Below, piece by piece: positions 56,436 through 64,000 of a stretch of 64,000 nt of DNA. The number at the start of each line of letters is the position of its first letter. Position 1 is the stretch's first letter. The position numbers and the translations under genes are program-made. The stretch comes from Mycobacterium sp. NBC_00419. GTDB taxonomy: Bacteria > Actinomycetota > Actinomycetes > Mycobacteriales > Mycobacteriaceae. The notes beneath the pieces were generated by a model. The model was not told the DNA's origin. It did not search any database and saw only the letters and a program-made list of their open reading frames with translations. The stretch covers positions 4,464,001-4,528,000 of the forward strand of contig NZ_CP107931.1 in assembly GCF_036023875.1 (NCBI RefSeq), given 5' to 3'.

Positions 56436-57968
56436 CTACTTTTTCTTGCCGACCAGAGCGTCGGCCGGGTCGGGAGCGCCCTCGCGGTCCTTGACCACCC
56501 GATAGGCGGCGTAGCCGACGACCAGCGTGGCGGCGGTGAAGATCAGCGCGAAGTACTGCAGGAACAGCGAGTCGCCCGCCGGGTTGTAGACCTCCTGGCG
56601 CGGCCAGCCGATGTTGACCACCAGCAGCCCGCCCATCACCACGGCGATCAGGTTCACCGGGATGCCCCACTTACCGAGGTCCATCACCGGCGGGCCGTAG
56701 GACAGGCTGGTGCCGCGCAGGCGGTGGATCAGCGCGGGCACGGTCACCATCAGGTAGGCCAGGTACACGATGACCACCGACACCGAGGCGATGGCGGCGA
56801 ACACGCTGGACTGGCCGAGGTTGACCAGCAGCACCAGGATCGCCAGCAGGCTCACCGCGATACCGGTGATCACCGGGGTGCCGGTGCGCTTGTTGACCTT
56901 GGCCAGGAACTTGCCGAACGGCAGCCGGTTGTCGCGGGCCATCGAGAACATCACCCGCGACGCCGAGGCCTGGATGGCCAGCGTGGCCGAGAAGATTGCC
57001 ACCGCGACCAGCGCGAGCAGGGTCTTGCCCAGCCAGGTGTCGAGTTGGCTCTCGATGACCCAGGCCATGCCGCCGTGGGCCAGGTCGTCGCCCAGCTGAG
57101 GAGCCGACATCAGCGCCGCCAGGATCATCAGGCCACCACCGACGAACGAGACCAGAAGCGCGTTGACGATGGCCTTGGGGGCGGTGCGGCGCGGATCCTT
57201 GGTCTCCTCGGAAAGCTCTGCGGCACTGTCGAATCCGTACATCACGTAGGCAGCCATCAGCATGGAGGCCAGGAACGCCGGCAGGTAGTGGACGCCGCTG
57301 CCGTGTCCGCCGGTGTCCAGCACCGCCTGAGCCGGATTGCGTTCAGCGGTAAGGAACATCGCCGCGATGATCAGCACCACACCGATGATCTCGATGGTGA
57401 CGCCGGTGACGGTGATGCGTGCCATGAACTTCACCCCCGCGGCGCTGATGATCGTGCACAGCACGATGGTGACCGCTCCGAGGATGATGCCGTTGGTGGC
57501 GCCGTCGACCGACAGCGGATCCATGTCGGTCCCGACGAGCTGGAAACCGCTCCAGATCGGCGGCAGCACCGTCTGCATCGCGATCGCCAGCGCCGCGATG
57601 CTGACGATGTAGCCGATCAGCATGAACCAGCCGGCGAACCAGCCGACGGCGTTGCCGGCCAGCCGCCGTGACCACTGGTAGATCGCCCCGGCGACGGGGA
57701 ACTTGCCCGACAACTCGGCGAAGATCAGGCAGACGCAGAACTGGCAGACGAACACGATCGGCCAGGTGAAGAAGAAGGCCGGCCCGCCGAGCGCGAAGCC
57801 CAGCGGGAAGAAGGCGAATACAGTCGTCAGAATCGAGACGAACGAGAAGCCCGAGGCGAACGCGGCGTAGCCGCCGATGCCACGGTGCAGTTCCTGGGTG
57901 TAACCCAGTTCGGAGAGAGTCTCGGCGTCCTCTTCGGACGAGATCGCCGGATCGAAGGTGGCGGTCAT
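56436..57968 (-). CDS. APC-superfamily amino-acid permease
   Basis: A 510-residue permease with about twelve helices and a typical APC start (GYTQELHRGIGGYAAFASGFSFVSI). A consensus-like segment is GFDSAAELSEETKDPRR. It resembles GABA/choline/amino-acid permeases of the ACT family (Uga4-like). A clear AGGAG nine nt before the ATG fixes the start and discards the long upstream frame. The substrate is likely an amino acid or amine. Confidence 0.85.
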   Translation of the reverse strand: MTATFDPAISSEEDAETLSELGYTQELHRGIGGYAAFASGFSFVSILTTVFAFFPLGFALGGPAFFFTWPIVFVCQFCVCLIFAELSGKFPVAGAIYQWSRRLAGNAVGWFAGWFMLIGYIVSIAALAIAMQTVLPPIWSGFQLVGTDMDPLSVDGATNGIILGAVTIVLCTIISAAGVKFMARITVTGVTIEIIGVVLIIAAMFLTAERNPAQAVLDTGGHGSGVHYLPAFLASMLMAAYVMYGFDSAAELSEETKDPRRTAPKAIVNALLVSFVGGGLMILAALMSAPQLGDDLAHGGMAWVIESQLDTWLGKTLLALVAVAIFSATLAIQASASRVMFSMARDNRLPFGKFLAKVNKRTGTPVITGIAVSLLAILVLLVNLGQSSVFAAIASVSVVIVYLAYLMVTVPALIHRLRGTSLSYGPPVMDLGKWGIPVNLIAVVMGGLLVVNIGWPRQEVYNPAGDSLFLQYFALIFTAATLVVGYAAYRVVKDREGAPDPADALVGKKK

Positions 57969-58144
57969 GTGGCGCGTGCTCCTGTGGTCGGGGACGGGCC
58001 GGATCGCCGTTGACCCGGAGCTAATAACTGTCGTGTGACAGAAATTTAGACCAGCAGTTTGTCGTGACGGTTTCCGCAGCATCACATCTGCGTGACCAGG
58101 CCAAGGTCGCACGGGCGGCGTCCGGGCAGGCCACAATCATCGTC

Positions 58145-59194
58145 ATGCCCGCCGAATCGGAGTCCAGCCGGAACATGGTTGCGACGGTCGCCGACATCGA
58201 CGCCGCCGGTGACCAGGCGGCTCTGCGGGCTGCGGTCAAGCGGGCTCAGCAGGCCGTCGCGGCGGAACTGGGCCGGCACACGCCGACGCTGGCGCTGGCC
58301 GCGGGCTGGTCGGAGGCGCTGCGCAGCACGGTGGCCACGGCGGCGCGACTGGTTGCCGGTGCCACACCGGGGCCGGAGCCGCGGTGGACGTGGTTCGTCT
58401 CTGGCAGCGTCGGCCGCGGTGAGGCGGTTCCCGGCTCGGATGTCGAGACGTTGGTGGCGCTGGCCGACGACGTCGACGACGACGGTAAGACGCAGGCGCT
58501 GACGTTGGCCGCGCAGGTGCACGCGCTGCTGGAATCTTGCGGTCTGCGACTCGACGACAACGGGGTGCTGGGCAGCCGGCTGCGGTTCTGCCGGCGCGAC
58601 GTGAGCTGGGCCGAGGGTATCGAGCGGTGGGCGGCAGAACCCGAGCTGGACCGCGGGGTGGTGATGCTCGGCTTGCTGGCCGACGCCTGGAGCGTCACCG
58701 AGACCGAACGGCGCGAACGGCTTCGGCCGCACGCCATCGCCGCGGCGCGGGCCCATCCGATTGCGCGCAAGTCGATGCTGCAGGACGCCACCTTTGTGCG
58801 CGCCTCGATCCCCGGCCGATTGCGCATCTTCGCCACCCAGGCAGACCGCGCGGACCTCAAGGCGGCCGTGATCGACCCGATCGTGAAGATCGCCCGCTGG
58901 GGGGCGTTGTCGGCGGGGTCGGACGCGCTGACCACCATGGAGCGTCTCAATGACGCAGCGGCGGCGTCGGTGATCGACACCGACGATTCGTCGAGCCTGC
59001 GGGACTGCTACGTGGCGCTGTCCCGGATGCGCTGGCGCTTGCGGAGCGGGCCGTGGCTGGACGGCACGCCGGTCGACGACACCGTGTCGATGTCGGAGCT
59101 GGCGCCCCAGGAGCGGGCCACGGTGCGCACGGTGGCCCGCGAGGTCAGCGGCATCCGGCGCAAGCTGGCCTTCCTGTCCTCGATCCCTCACTAG
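58145..59194 (+). CDS. DUF294-type nucleotidyltransferase family protein
   Basis: A 349-residue protein resembling the putative nucleotidyltransferases of the DUF294/GlnD-like group. The NTase fingerprint is GSVGRGEAVPGSDVE (about residues 87-101): GSxxR with the acidic pair D99 and E101, where family members usually have Asp. The C-terminal half is helical. The start at 58145 is preferred (CACAAT lies 7 nt before); a GTG at 58064 is possible. It sits 11 nt upstream of a Fic gene, suggesting an operon of two nucleotide-transfer proteins. Substrate unknown. Confidence 0.75.
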   Translation: MPAESESSRNMVATVADIDAAGDQAALRAAVKRAQQAVAAELGRHTPTLALAAGWSEALRSTVATAARLVAGATPGPEPRWTWFVSGSVGRGEAVPGSDVETLVALADDVDDDGKTQALTLAAQVHALLESCGLRLDDNGVLGSRLRFCRRDVSWAEGIERWAAEPELDRGVVMLGLLADAWSVTETERRERLRPHAIAAARAHPIARKSMLQDATFVRASIPGRLRIFATQADRADLKAAVIDPIVKIARWGALSAGSDALTTMERLNDAAAASVIDTDDSSSLRDCYVALSRMRWRLRSGPWLDGTPVDDTVSMSELAPQERATVRTVAREVSGIRRKLAFLSSIPH

Positions 59195-59205
59195 ACGCCG
59201 GCCGG

Positions 59206-60018
59206 ATGCACCCCTTCGATCGGCTGCCAGCCGGACTACGTCACGGCCTCGACCAGACGGTGGCGGCGCAGCGACTCGAGGGCTGGCGGCCGACCGACCA
59301 CCATCTGGCGACCCTGGTCGAATTGATGTGCGGAGAGCGTGCGTTCGCCGACTACCTTGCCGAGCACCGGGCATCTCACCCGCCGCCACGAGCGCCGCGT
59401 CGCAGCCTTCGCCGTCGGCGCCCCTATCTCATTCCGGGAACGACCATGCTGCGCAACAACTTCGGCACCGACTCGGCCGAGGTGCTCGCAGAGTTGGAGT
59501 TCGTCGCGACCGCCGGACGCACCGCCCAATGGCATCAACACCTGCTCGCGGGCCGGGCCGTGGTCGAGGATCTCGATATCTGCACGCTGCACCAGCACGT
59601 CTTCGCCGACGTCTACTCCTGGGCCGGACGGTTGCGGGTCACCGAGCTGCGCCGTGGTGACACCGTGTTCGCCTGGCAGGCCGAGATCGCCGATGCGGTG
59701 ACCGAGTTGCAGCGGCGGGCCCGGGCCCTACCCGACGAACTGGACCCGACCGACACCGCCCGCGTGGCATACGAGTTCGCCCGGTGGTACGCCGACTACA
59801 ACCAGGTGCACCCGTTCCGTGAGGGCAACGGCCGCACCGGCACCCTGCTGCTGCACACCCTGGCCGCGGTGTGCGGCCACACGCTGGACCTGTCGGCAGT
59901 CAGCCGAACGCAGTGGTATGCCGCATCGAGGGACAGCATGCCGTTCCGCCGCGGGGGAGCGGCCAATCACCGGCCGTTCCTGCCGGTGTTCTCCGACGCT
60001 CTGTCGACAGCTGAATAA
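59206..60018 (+). CDS. Fic-domain protein with fused VbhA-like antitoxin segment
   Basis: A 270-residue protein. The C-terminal Fic core has the complete HPFREGNGRTG (202-212), the AMP-transfer active site with His202. The N-terminal about 55 residues read QTVAAQRLEGWRPTD (17-31) and then a helix, matching the VbhA antitoxin type whose SxxxEG motif inhibits Fic; here the Ser is Ala21, while Glu25-Gly26 remain. So toxin and inhibitor appear fused in one chain. It transfers AMP to a target hydroxyl, target unknown. It follows a nucleotidyltransferase gene by 11 nt. Confidence 0.83.
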   Translation: MHPFDRLPAGLRHGLDQTVAAQRLEGWRPTDHHLATLVELMCGERAFADYLAEHRASHPPPRAPRRSLRRRRPYLIPGTTMLRNNFGTDSAEVLAELEFVATAGRTAQWHQHLLAGRAVVEDLDICTLHQHVFADVYSWAGRLRVTELRRGDTVFAWQAEIADAVTELQRRARALPDELDPTDTARVAYEFARWYADYNQVHPFREGNGRTGTLLLHTLAAVCGHTLDLSAVSRTQWYAASRDSMPFRRGGAANHRPFLPVFSDALSTAE

Positions 60019-60037
60019 TCCGGTGGATCAGCAGGAT

Positions 60038-60175
60038 TCAGTGGTGCGCGGGCTGGTTGGCCGCGCAGGTGCACCACTGGTTGGCCGGCACGGAACGCTG
60101 CACGTCGGCGACGTGTTCGCCGCAGCCGGCCCACGTGGTCTTGTGGCAGCTCGGGCATTCAACGGGATAGCACAT
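60038..60175 (-). CDS. Cys-rich 45-residue miniprotein (zinc-ribbon-like)
   Basis: A 45-residue protein with CPSC, GCGEH and CTC (Cys2, 7, 10, 18, 35 and 37, plus His11 and His21), probably a zinc-binding knuckle. Such actinobacterial miniproteins beginning MCYPVECP are, from memory, widespread. A strong AGGAG precedes the ATG. It follows the thioredoxin gene by 22 nt and likely shares its transcript. Function unknown; a redox or metal role fits the neighbours. Confidence 0.75.
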   Translation of the reverse strand: MCYPVECPSCHKTTWAGCGEHVADVQRSVPANQWCTCAANQPAHH

Positions 60176-60197
60176 GATCACTCCTCTGTTGTGAAGG

Positions 60198-60572
60198 TTA
60201 TGCGTGGGCGGTGTCTTTGCGCGCAGCAATCGTCGCACGGACCTCGTCCATGTCGAGTGCCTTGATCTTGGTGATCAGCTCCTCGAGAACGGCTGCGGGC
60301 ATCGCGCCCGGTTGGCTGTAGACCAGGATGCCGTCGCGGAACGCCATGACCGTGGGGATCGAACGAATCTGCAGCGCGGCGGCGAGTTCCTGTTCGGCCT
60401 CGGTGTCGACCTTGGCGTGCACGACGTCGGGGTGGGCTTGCGCGGAGCGGTCGAAGACCGGGGCGAAGGCGCGGCACGGGCCGCACCACGACGCCCAGAA
60501 GTCCACGATCACAACTGACTTATCGGTGATCGTCGACTCGAAATCGTCGAAGCTCAGGTTCACGGTACTCAT
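60198..60572 (-). CDS. Thioredoxin
   Basis: A 124-residue thioredoxin with active site WCGPC (Cys30/Cys33), the cis-Pro motif IRSIPTVMAF and a C-terminal extension of about 18 residues. It reduces disulfides or persulfides. An AAAGGA box supports the ATG. It is divergent from the CstR-like repressor gene; three operator copies lie between, so it is probably under that repressor. Confidence 0.9.
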   Translation of the reverse strand: MSTVNLSFDDFESTITDKSVVIVDFWASWCGPCRAFAPVFDRSAQAHPDVVHAKVDTEAEQELAAALQIRSIPTVMAFRDGILVYSQPGAMPAAVLEELITKIKALDMDEVRATIAARKDTAHA

Positions 60573-60600
60573 GAGGCGGGGTCCTTTCGGTGCTGTGTTG

Positions 60601-60616
60601 GTACCCCCTTGGGTAT
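60601..60616. promoter_or_regulatory. CstR/CsoR-type operator site 1
   Basis: GTACCCCCTTGGGTAT, 29 nt upstream of the thioredoxin ATG, matches the pattern RTACCCC-NN-NGGGTAY shared by three sites here. Confidence 0.6.
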
Positions 60617-60634
60617 TACTACGATTAACCCAAA

Positions 60635-60650
60635 ATACCCCATGGGGTAT
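60635..60650. promoter_or_regulatory. CstR/CsoR-type operator site 2 (perfect palindrome)
   Basis: ATACCCCATGGGGTAT is a perfect 16-bp palindrome in the thioredoxin/repressor gap, with the G/C-tract layout of CsoR-family operators. Confidence 0.72.
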
Positions 60651-60668
60651 TCCCAAACGCGGGCATGA

Positions 60669-61004
<336 letters not shown>

Positions 61005-61031
61005 CGCAACACCCAAACAGGGGGAGTCAAG

Positions 61032-61445
61032 ATGAGCATCGCGTTGTCCACCACGGTGCGGGCGTCGTTCGAGGACGCCGTGGCACGCACACGGGAGGCG
61101 TTGGCGGCCCAGGGTTTCGGCGTGCTGACCGAGATCGACATGAAAGCCACGCTCAGCAACAAACTCGGAGCCGCTGCCGGCGACGAACTCGGTGACTACC
61201 TCATCCTGGGAGCCTGCAACCCGCCGCTGGCCCATCGCGCCGTCAGCATCGACCGCCAGATCGGGCTGCTGCTCCCATGCAACGTCGTGGTGCGCACCGA
61301 TCCGGACCACGAGGGATCGGTGGTCGTCGAGGCCATGAATCCCCAGCTGCTCGTCGAGGTCACCGGCGAGGCCGCGCTTCGGCCGGTCGCCGACGAGGTG
61401 GGCGTCAAACTGCAGACGGCGATCGACTCGCTCGGTGACTCCTAG
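61032..61445 (+). CDS. DUF302-domain protein
   Basis: A 137-residue DUF302 protein with the recognisable block DYLILGACNPPLAHRAV (one Cys) and LLPCNVVVR. Function of DUF302 is unproven; it often lies beside CsoR-like repressors, thioredoxins and rhodaneses. It follows the repressor by 27 nt, so it is probably self-regulated. GGGGAGT precedes the ATG. The downstream response-regulator GTG lies inside its last codons. Confidence 0.82.
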   Translation: MSIALSTTVRASFEDAVARTREALAAQGFGVLTEIDMKATLSNKLGAAAGDELGDYLILGACNPPLAHRAVSIDRQIGLLLPCNVVVRTDPDHEGSVVVEAMNPQLLVEVTGEAALRPVADEVGVKLQTAIDSLGDS

Positions 61446-62166
61446 GCCGCACCCGGGCGCCAGCCATCGTGCACTCGTCGTCGACGACGAGACAGCCCTG
61501 GCCGAGGTCGTCGCGGCCTATCTCACGCGGGAACACTTCGAGGTGACCGCGGCGGCAGATGGAACCGACGCGCTGCGGCTGGCCCGGGAGTGCGACCCCG
61601 ATGTGGTGATCCTCGACCTGAGCCTGCCCGGCATCGACGGGCTGGAGGTCTGCCGGCAGCTGCGAACGTTCTCCGACGCCTACGTCGTGATGCTGACCGC
61701 ACGCGACACCGAGGTGGACACCATCGTCGGGCTGTCGGTGGGCGCCGACGACTACATGACCAAACCGTTCAGCCCCCGCGAACTGGTCGCCCGGGTCCAG
61801 GCGATGTTGCGGCGGCCCCGAAGCGCGCCGCAGGCGGTCGGTGCCGCGCCCACCGAGCCCCCGCCACGCGACTTCGGTGATCTGCGCATCGACGTCGCCG
61901 CGCGCGAGGTATCGGTCGGCGGACACCCAACCAATCTCACGCGCACAGAGTTCGACGTGCTGGCCGCTTTGTCGGCCCGCCCCGGCCTGGTGTTCACCAG
62001 GCGCCAGCTTCTCGAAGCGGTGTGGGGGGACAACTGGGTCGGCAACGACCACCTGATCGACGTGCACATCGGTCATCTGCGTCGCAAACTCGGCGACGAT
62101 CCGGGCCGCCCGCGGTATGTACTGACCGTGCGTGGGGTCGGCTATCGGATGGGCAGCGGTCAATGA
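61435..62166 (+). CDS. OmpR-family response regulator
   Basis: A 243-residue two-domain regulator: receiver with acidic pocket DDE, phospho-Asp61 (ILDLSLPG) and conserved Lys110 (MTKPF), then a winged helix (about 143-243) ending VLTVRGVGYRMG. The GTG start overlaps the DUF302 stop; the stop overlaps the kinase ATG (ATGA). The partner kinase follows immediately. Targets may include the DUF305 lipoprotein at 63280, which is inference. Confidence 0.9.
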   Translation: MTPRPHPGASHRALVVDDETALAEVVAAYLTREHFEVTAAADGTDALRLARECDPDVVILDLSLPGIDGLEVCRQLRTFSDAYVVMLTARDTEVDTIVGLSVGADDYMTKPFSPRELVARVQAMLRRPRSAPQAVGAAPTEPPPRDFGDLRIDVAAREVSVGGHPTNLTRTEFDVLAALSARPGLVFTRRQLLEAVWGDNWVGNDHLIDVHIGHLRRKLGDDPGRPRYVLTVRGVGYRMGSGQ

Positions 62167-63275
62167 GGCGCACACCGGGACTCACCGGGCGCCTGTTCGG
62201 AGCCCAGGTTCTGGTGGTAGCAGCCGGCGCGGCCACCACGGCGGTGGTCGCCTTCGTCGTCGGGCCACCGCTGTTCCGCGAACATCTTCGCCGCGCCGGT
62301 ATGCAGCCTGACTCCCACGAGCAGTTCCACGCCGAGCAGGCCTATACCTACGCGACGGCGATCTCTGTCGGCGTCGCTGTCGCTGCCGCGGCACTGACTG
62401 CGCTGGTGGTGACGTGGTACTTCAGCCGACGACTGCAACGATCACTGTCAGCGGTGTCGTCGGCGGCGGCGCGCGTCGCCGACGGACGATTCGATGCGCG
62501 GGTGTCCCCGCCGCAACTCGGTGCCGACTTCGATTCGCTGGCTGCCGCTTTCAATGCGATGGCTGCACGGCTGGAGACGGTCGAAGGAACTCGCCGACGG
62601 CTGCTCGGCGATCTTGCGCACGAGATCAGGACGCCCGTGTCGGTACTGGAGGCCTATTTCGAAGCGGTCGAAGATGGTGTGAAAGACATTGATGCCGAAT
62701 CGATTTCGGTGATGCGCGATCAGGCTCGGCGGCTGGTCCGGCTCTCCGAGGACGTCAACGCGCTCGCTCAAGCGGAGGAGGGGCTGACGATCTCGCGTGG
62801 CCGGGTCGACGCCGAGACATTCGTGGGCCGTTCCCTGAACGCCGTGGCAGACCGTGCGACCGGGGCCGGTGTCGGACTGCACTCGACGGTGGATCCGGCT
62901 GCCCGACGGCTGTGGATCGACGCCGATCGCCTCGGCCAGGTAGTGGGCAACCTTCTGGACAACGCAGTGCGCCACACGCCGCCCGGCGGTCGCATCGATG
63001 TCGACGTGAGCGCACGGGGAGCCGCCACCGTGATCACGGTGGCCGACACCGGGGAGGGGATCGCCGCCGAGCACCTGCCCCATGTCTTCGAGCGCTTCTA
63101 CCGGGCGGATGCAGCCCGAGGCCGCGGCCGAGGGGGCAGCGGTATCGGCCTGGCCATCGCGAAGGCTCTCGTGGAGGCCCACGACGGCAGGATCTCAGTC
63201 AGCAGTGACGGAGCCGGCGCGGGCACTGTGTTCACCATCGAGTTGCCCTCGGTGCCCGCAGCCGCAGAGGCCTGA
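62163..63275 (+). CDS. Sensor histidine kinase
   Basis: A 370-residue kinase with two helices (about 12-34 and 64-86) around a short outer loop of about 29 residues, then HAMP (about 86-140), HisKA with His153 in LAHEIRTPVS, and HATPase_c with LLDNAVRHTPPGG and GSGIGLAIAKA. It phosphorylates the adjacent response regulator. The small sensor loop (two His) may bind a metal or a small ligand; this is speculative. Confidence 0.9.
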   Translation: MRRTPGLTGRLFGAQVLVVAAGAATTAVVAFVVGPPLFREHLRRAGMQPDSHEQFHAEQAYTYATAISVGVAVAAAALTALVVTWYFSRRLQRSLSAVSSAAARVADGRFDARVSPPQLGADFDSLAAAFNAMAARLETVEGTRRRLLGDLAHEIRTPVSVLEAYFEAVEDGVKDIDAESISVMRDQARRLVRLSEDVNALAQAEEGLTISRGRVDAETFVGRSLNAVADRATGAGVGLHSTVDPAARRLWIDADRLGQVVGNLLDNAVRHTPPGGRIDVDVSARGAATVITVADTGEGIAAEHLPHVFERFYRADAARGRGRGGSGIGLAIAKALVEAHDGRISVSSDGAGAGTVFTIELPSVPAAAEA

Positions 63276-63279
63276 TTGC

Positions 63280-63957
63280 TCAGAGCGAGGCGAGAATCTT
63301 GTTCATCTCGTCGATCTCCTTCTGCTGACTCTCGGCGATCGACTTCGCCAGCGCGACGGTCGCAGGGTATTGGCCTTGCCCGATTTCCTTCTGCGACATG
63401 ATGATCGCGCCCTGATGATGCTGGATCATCTGGGTCAGGAACAGCCGGCTGGCCGCAGGCCCCACGGCGTTGCGCAGCGCGGCCATATCCTCGTCGGACA
63501 TCATTCCCATGCCCGCGCCCATAGCGGGCATGTCGTGACCGGGCATGCCGGGCATCCCGGAGTTGCCGGGCATGTCGTCCATGCCGCCGGGCATCATGGG
63601 CATCGCGGGAACACCCCACTGCGACAACCAGCCCTGCATCTGCTGGATCTCAGGGCCCTGCGCGGCCTTGATCTGGTTGGCCAGTGCGATCACCCGAGGG
63701 TCGATGCCCTGCTTGCCCAGGATGTCGTCACTCATCTCGATGGCTTGCTGGTGGTGCGGAATCATGTGCTGGGTAAACATCACGTCGACGTTGTTGTGCG
63801 GCTGGGTATCAGGTGCCGCCGCCGTAGAACTCGCCACCGCGGTCGCTGGAGCGGGGGCAGTGCTACTCGTTGCGGTCTTGGTGGTGGTGCCGCAGGCGGT
63901 GAGTGTGATCAGCGCGGCGATGGCGGCGCCGGCGACAGCCAGGGAACGGGTGTCCAT
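63280..63957 (-). CDS. DUF305 lipoprotein with Met-rich segment
   Basis: A 225-residue lipoprotein (lipobox TLTAC, Cys22) with a Thr/Ala/Pro linker and a duplicated DUF305 helix pattern: FTQHMIPHHQQAIEM (about 61-75) and FLTQMIQHHQGAIIM (about 173-187). Between them residues 119-153 hold more than ten Met plus Asp and His, a likely copper- or silver-binding patch. It converges on the kinase stop by 4 nt. It probably buffers metals outside the membrane, an inference from composition. Confidence 0.83.
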   Translation of the reverse strand: MDTRSLAVAGAAIAALITLTACGTTTKTATSSTAPAPATAVASSTAAAPDTQPHNNVDVMFTQHMIPHHQQAIEMSDDILGKQGIDPRVIALANQIKAAQGPEIQQMQGWLSQWGVPAMPMMPGGMDDMPGNSGMPGMPGHDMPAMGAGMGMMSDEDMAALRNAVGPAASRLFLTQMIQHHQGAIIMSQKEIGQGQYPATVALAKSIAESQQKEIDEMNKILASL

Positions 63958-64000
63958 CGTGGTGCGTCCTCTCGGTCCGGTACGCGCGGCGGGATGCCGC

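Overview
The window is chromosomal DNA of a high-GC actinomycete, most likely a fast-growing environmental mycobacterium (Mycolicibacterium-like). Support comes from a yrbE-mce lipid-import operon, an antigen-85-type mycolyltransferase, DUF732 and other small exported proteins, several acyl-CoA dehydrogenases, a FadE22-like/LigB-like neighbourhood that from memory resembles the Rv3061c-Rv3062 region of M. tuberculosis, and many ATG starts placed 6-7 nt after a TANNNT -10 box (leaderless transcription). No rRNA, tRNA, CRISPR array, prophage or transposase was seen.

Layout. 1-6058 (minus): yrbEA-yrbEB-mceA-mceB-mceC-mceD, cut at the left edge inside mceD. 6396-8345: small exported proteins, a small membrane protein and an M15 peptidase lipoprotein. 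8356-11436: a TetR regulator divergent from a Baeyer-Villiger-type monooxygenase that overlaps an alpha/beta hydrolase. 11501-13804: a surface glycoside hydrolase family 1 enzyme with an embedded EF-hand-like loop. 13813-20798: a divergent meta-cleavage cluster for (hydroxyphenyl)propionate-like aromatics. The minus arm holds the hydroxylase, ring-fission hydrolase and extradiol dioxygenase; the plus arm holds a TetR regulator, hydratase, acylating acetaldehyde dehydrogenase and aldolase. Two palindromic operators lie between the arms. Pyruvate phosphate dikinase follows the aldolase and would send its pyruvate to PEP.

23541-33877: a VanX-like dipeptidase, a CPBP protease, a PAS-ANTAR regulator, a secreted protein, a SOUL protein, a short-chain dehydrogenase, a pair of acyl-CoA dehydrogenases, an antigen-85-like protein, a P-loop kinase and a secreted protein. 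33882-46810: an MHS transporter, a GNAT-AAA fusion, ATP-dependent DNA ligase, a membrane-anchored sulfite-oxidase-like protein, a short-chain dehydrogenase, a tandem acyl-CoA dehydrogenase, a lipoprotein metallopeptidase with a degenerate second copy, an epimerase-like protein and a SIMPL protein. 46945-49092: an MASE1-GAF-PP2C phosphatase.

49087-55266: hydrogenase maturation genes hypBA (minus) and hypFCDE (plus), without hydrogenase structural genes. 55269-57968: an APH-type kinase and an APC amino-acid permease separated by a long imperfect palindrome. 58145-60018: a DUF294-type nucleotidyltransferase followed closely by a Fic protein that carries its own VbhA-like antitoxin segment. 60038-61445: a probable persulfide/thiol-stress module (Cys-rich miniprotein, thioredoxin, CstR-like repressor, DUF302) arranged around three copies of one palindromic operator. 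61435-63957: an OmpR-type two-component system and a Met-rich DUF305 lipoprotein.

The most unusual content is the CstR-like module with its operators, the Fic-antitoxin fusion beside a nucleotidyltransferase, the duplicated metallopeptidase whose second copy has lost its zinc ligands, and the EF-hand-like loop inside the GH1 enzyme.
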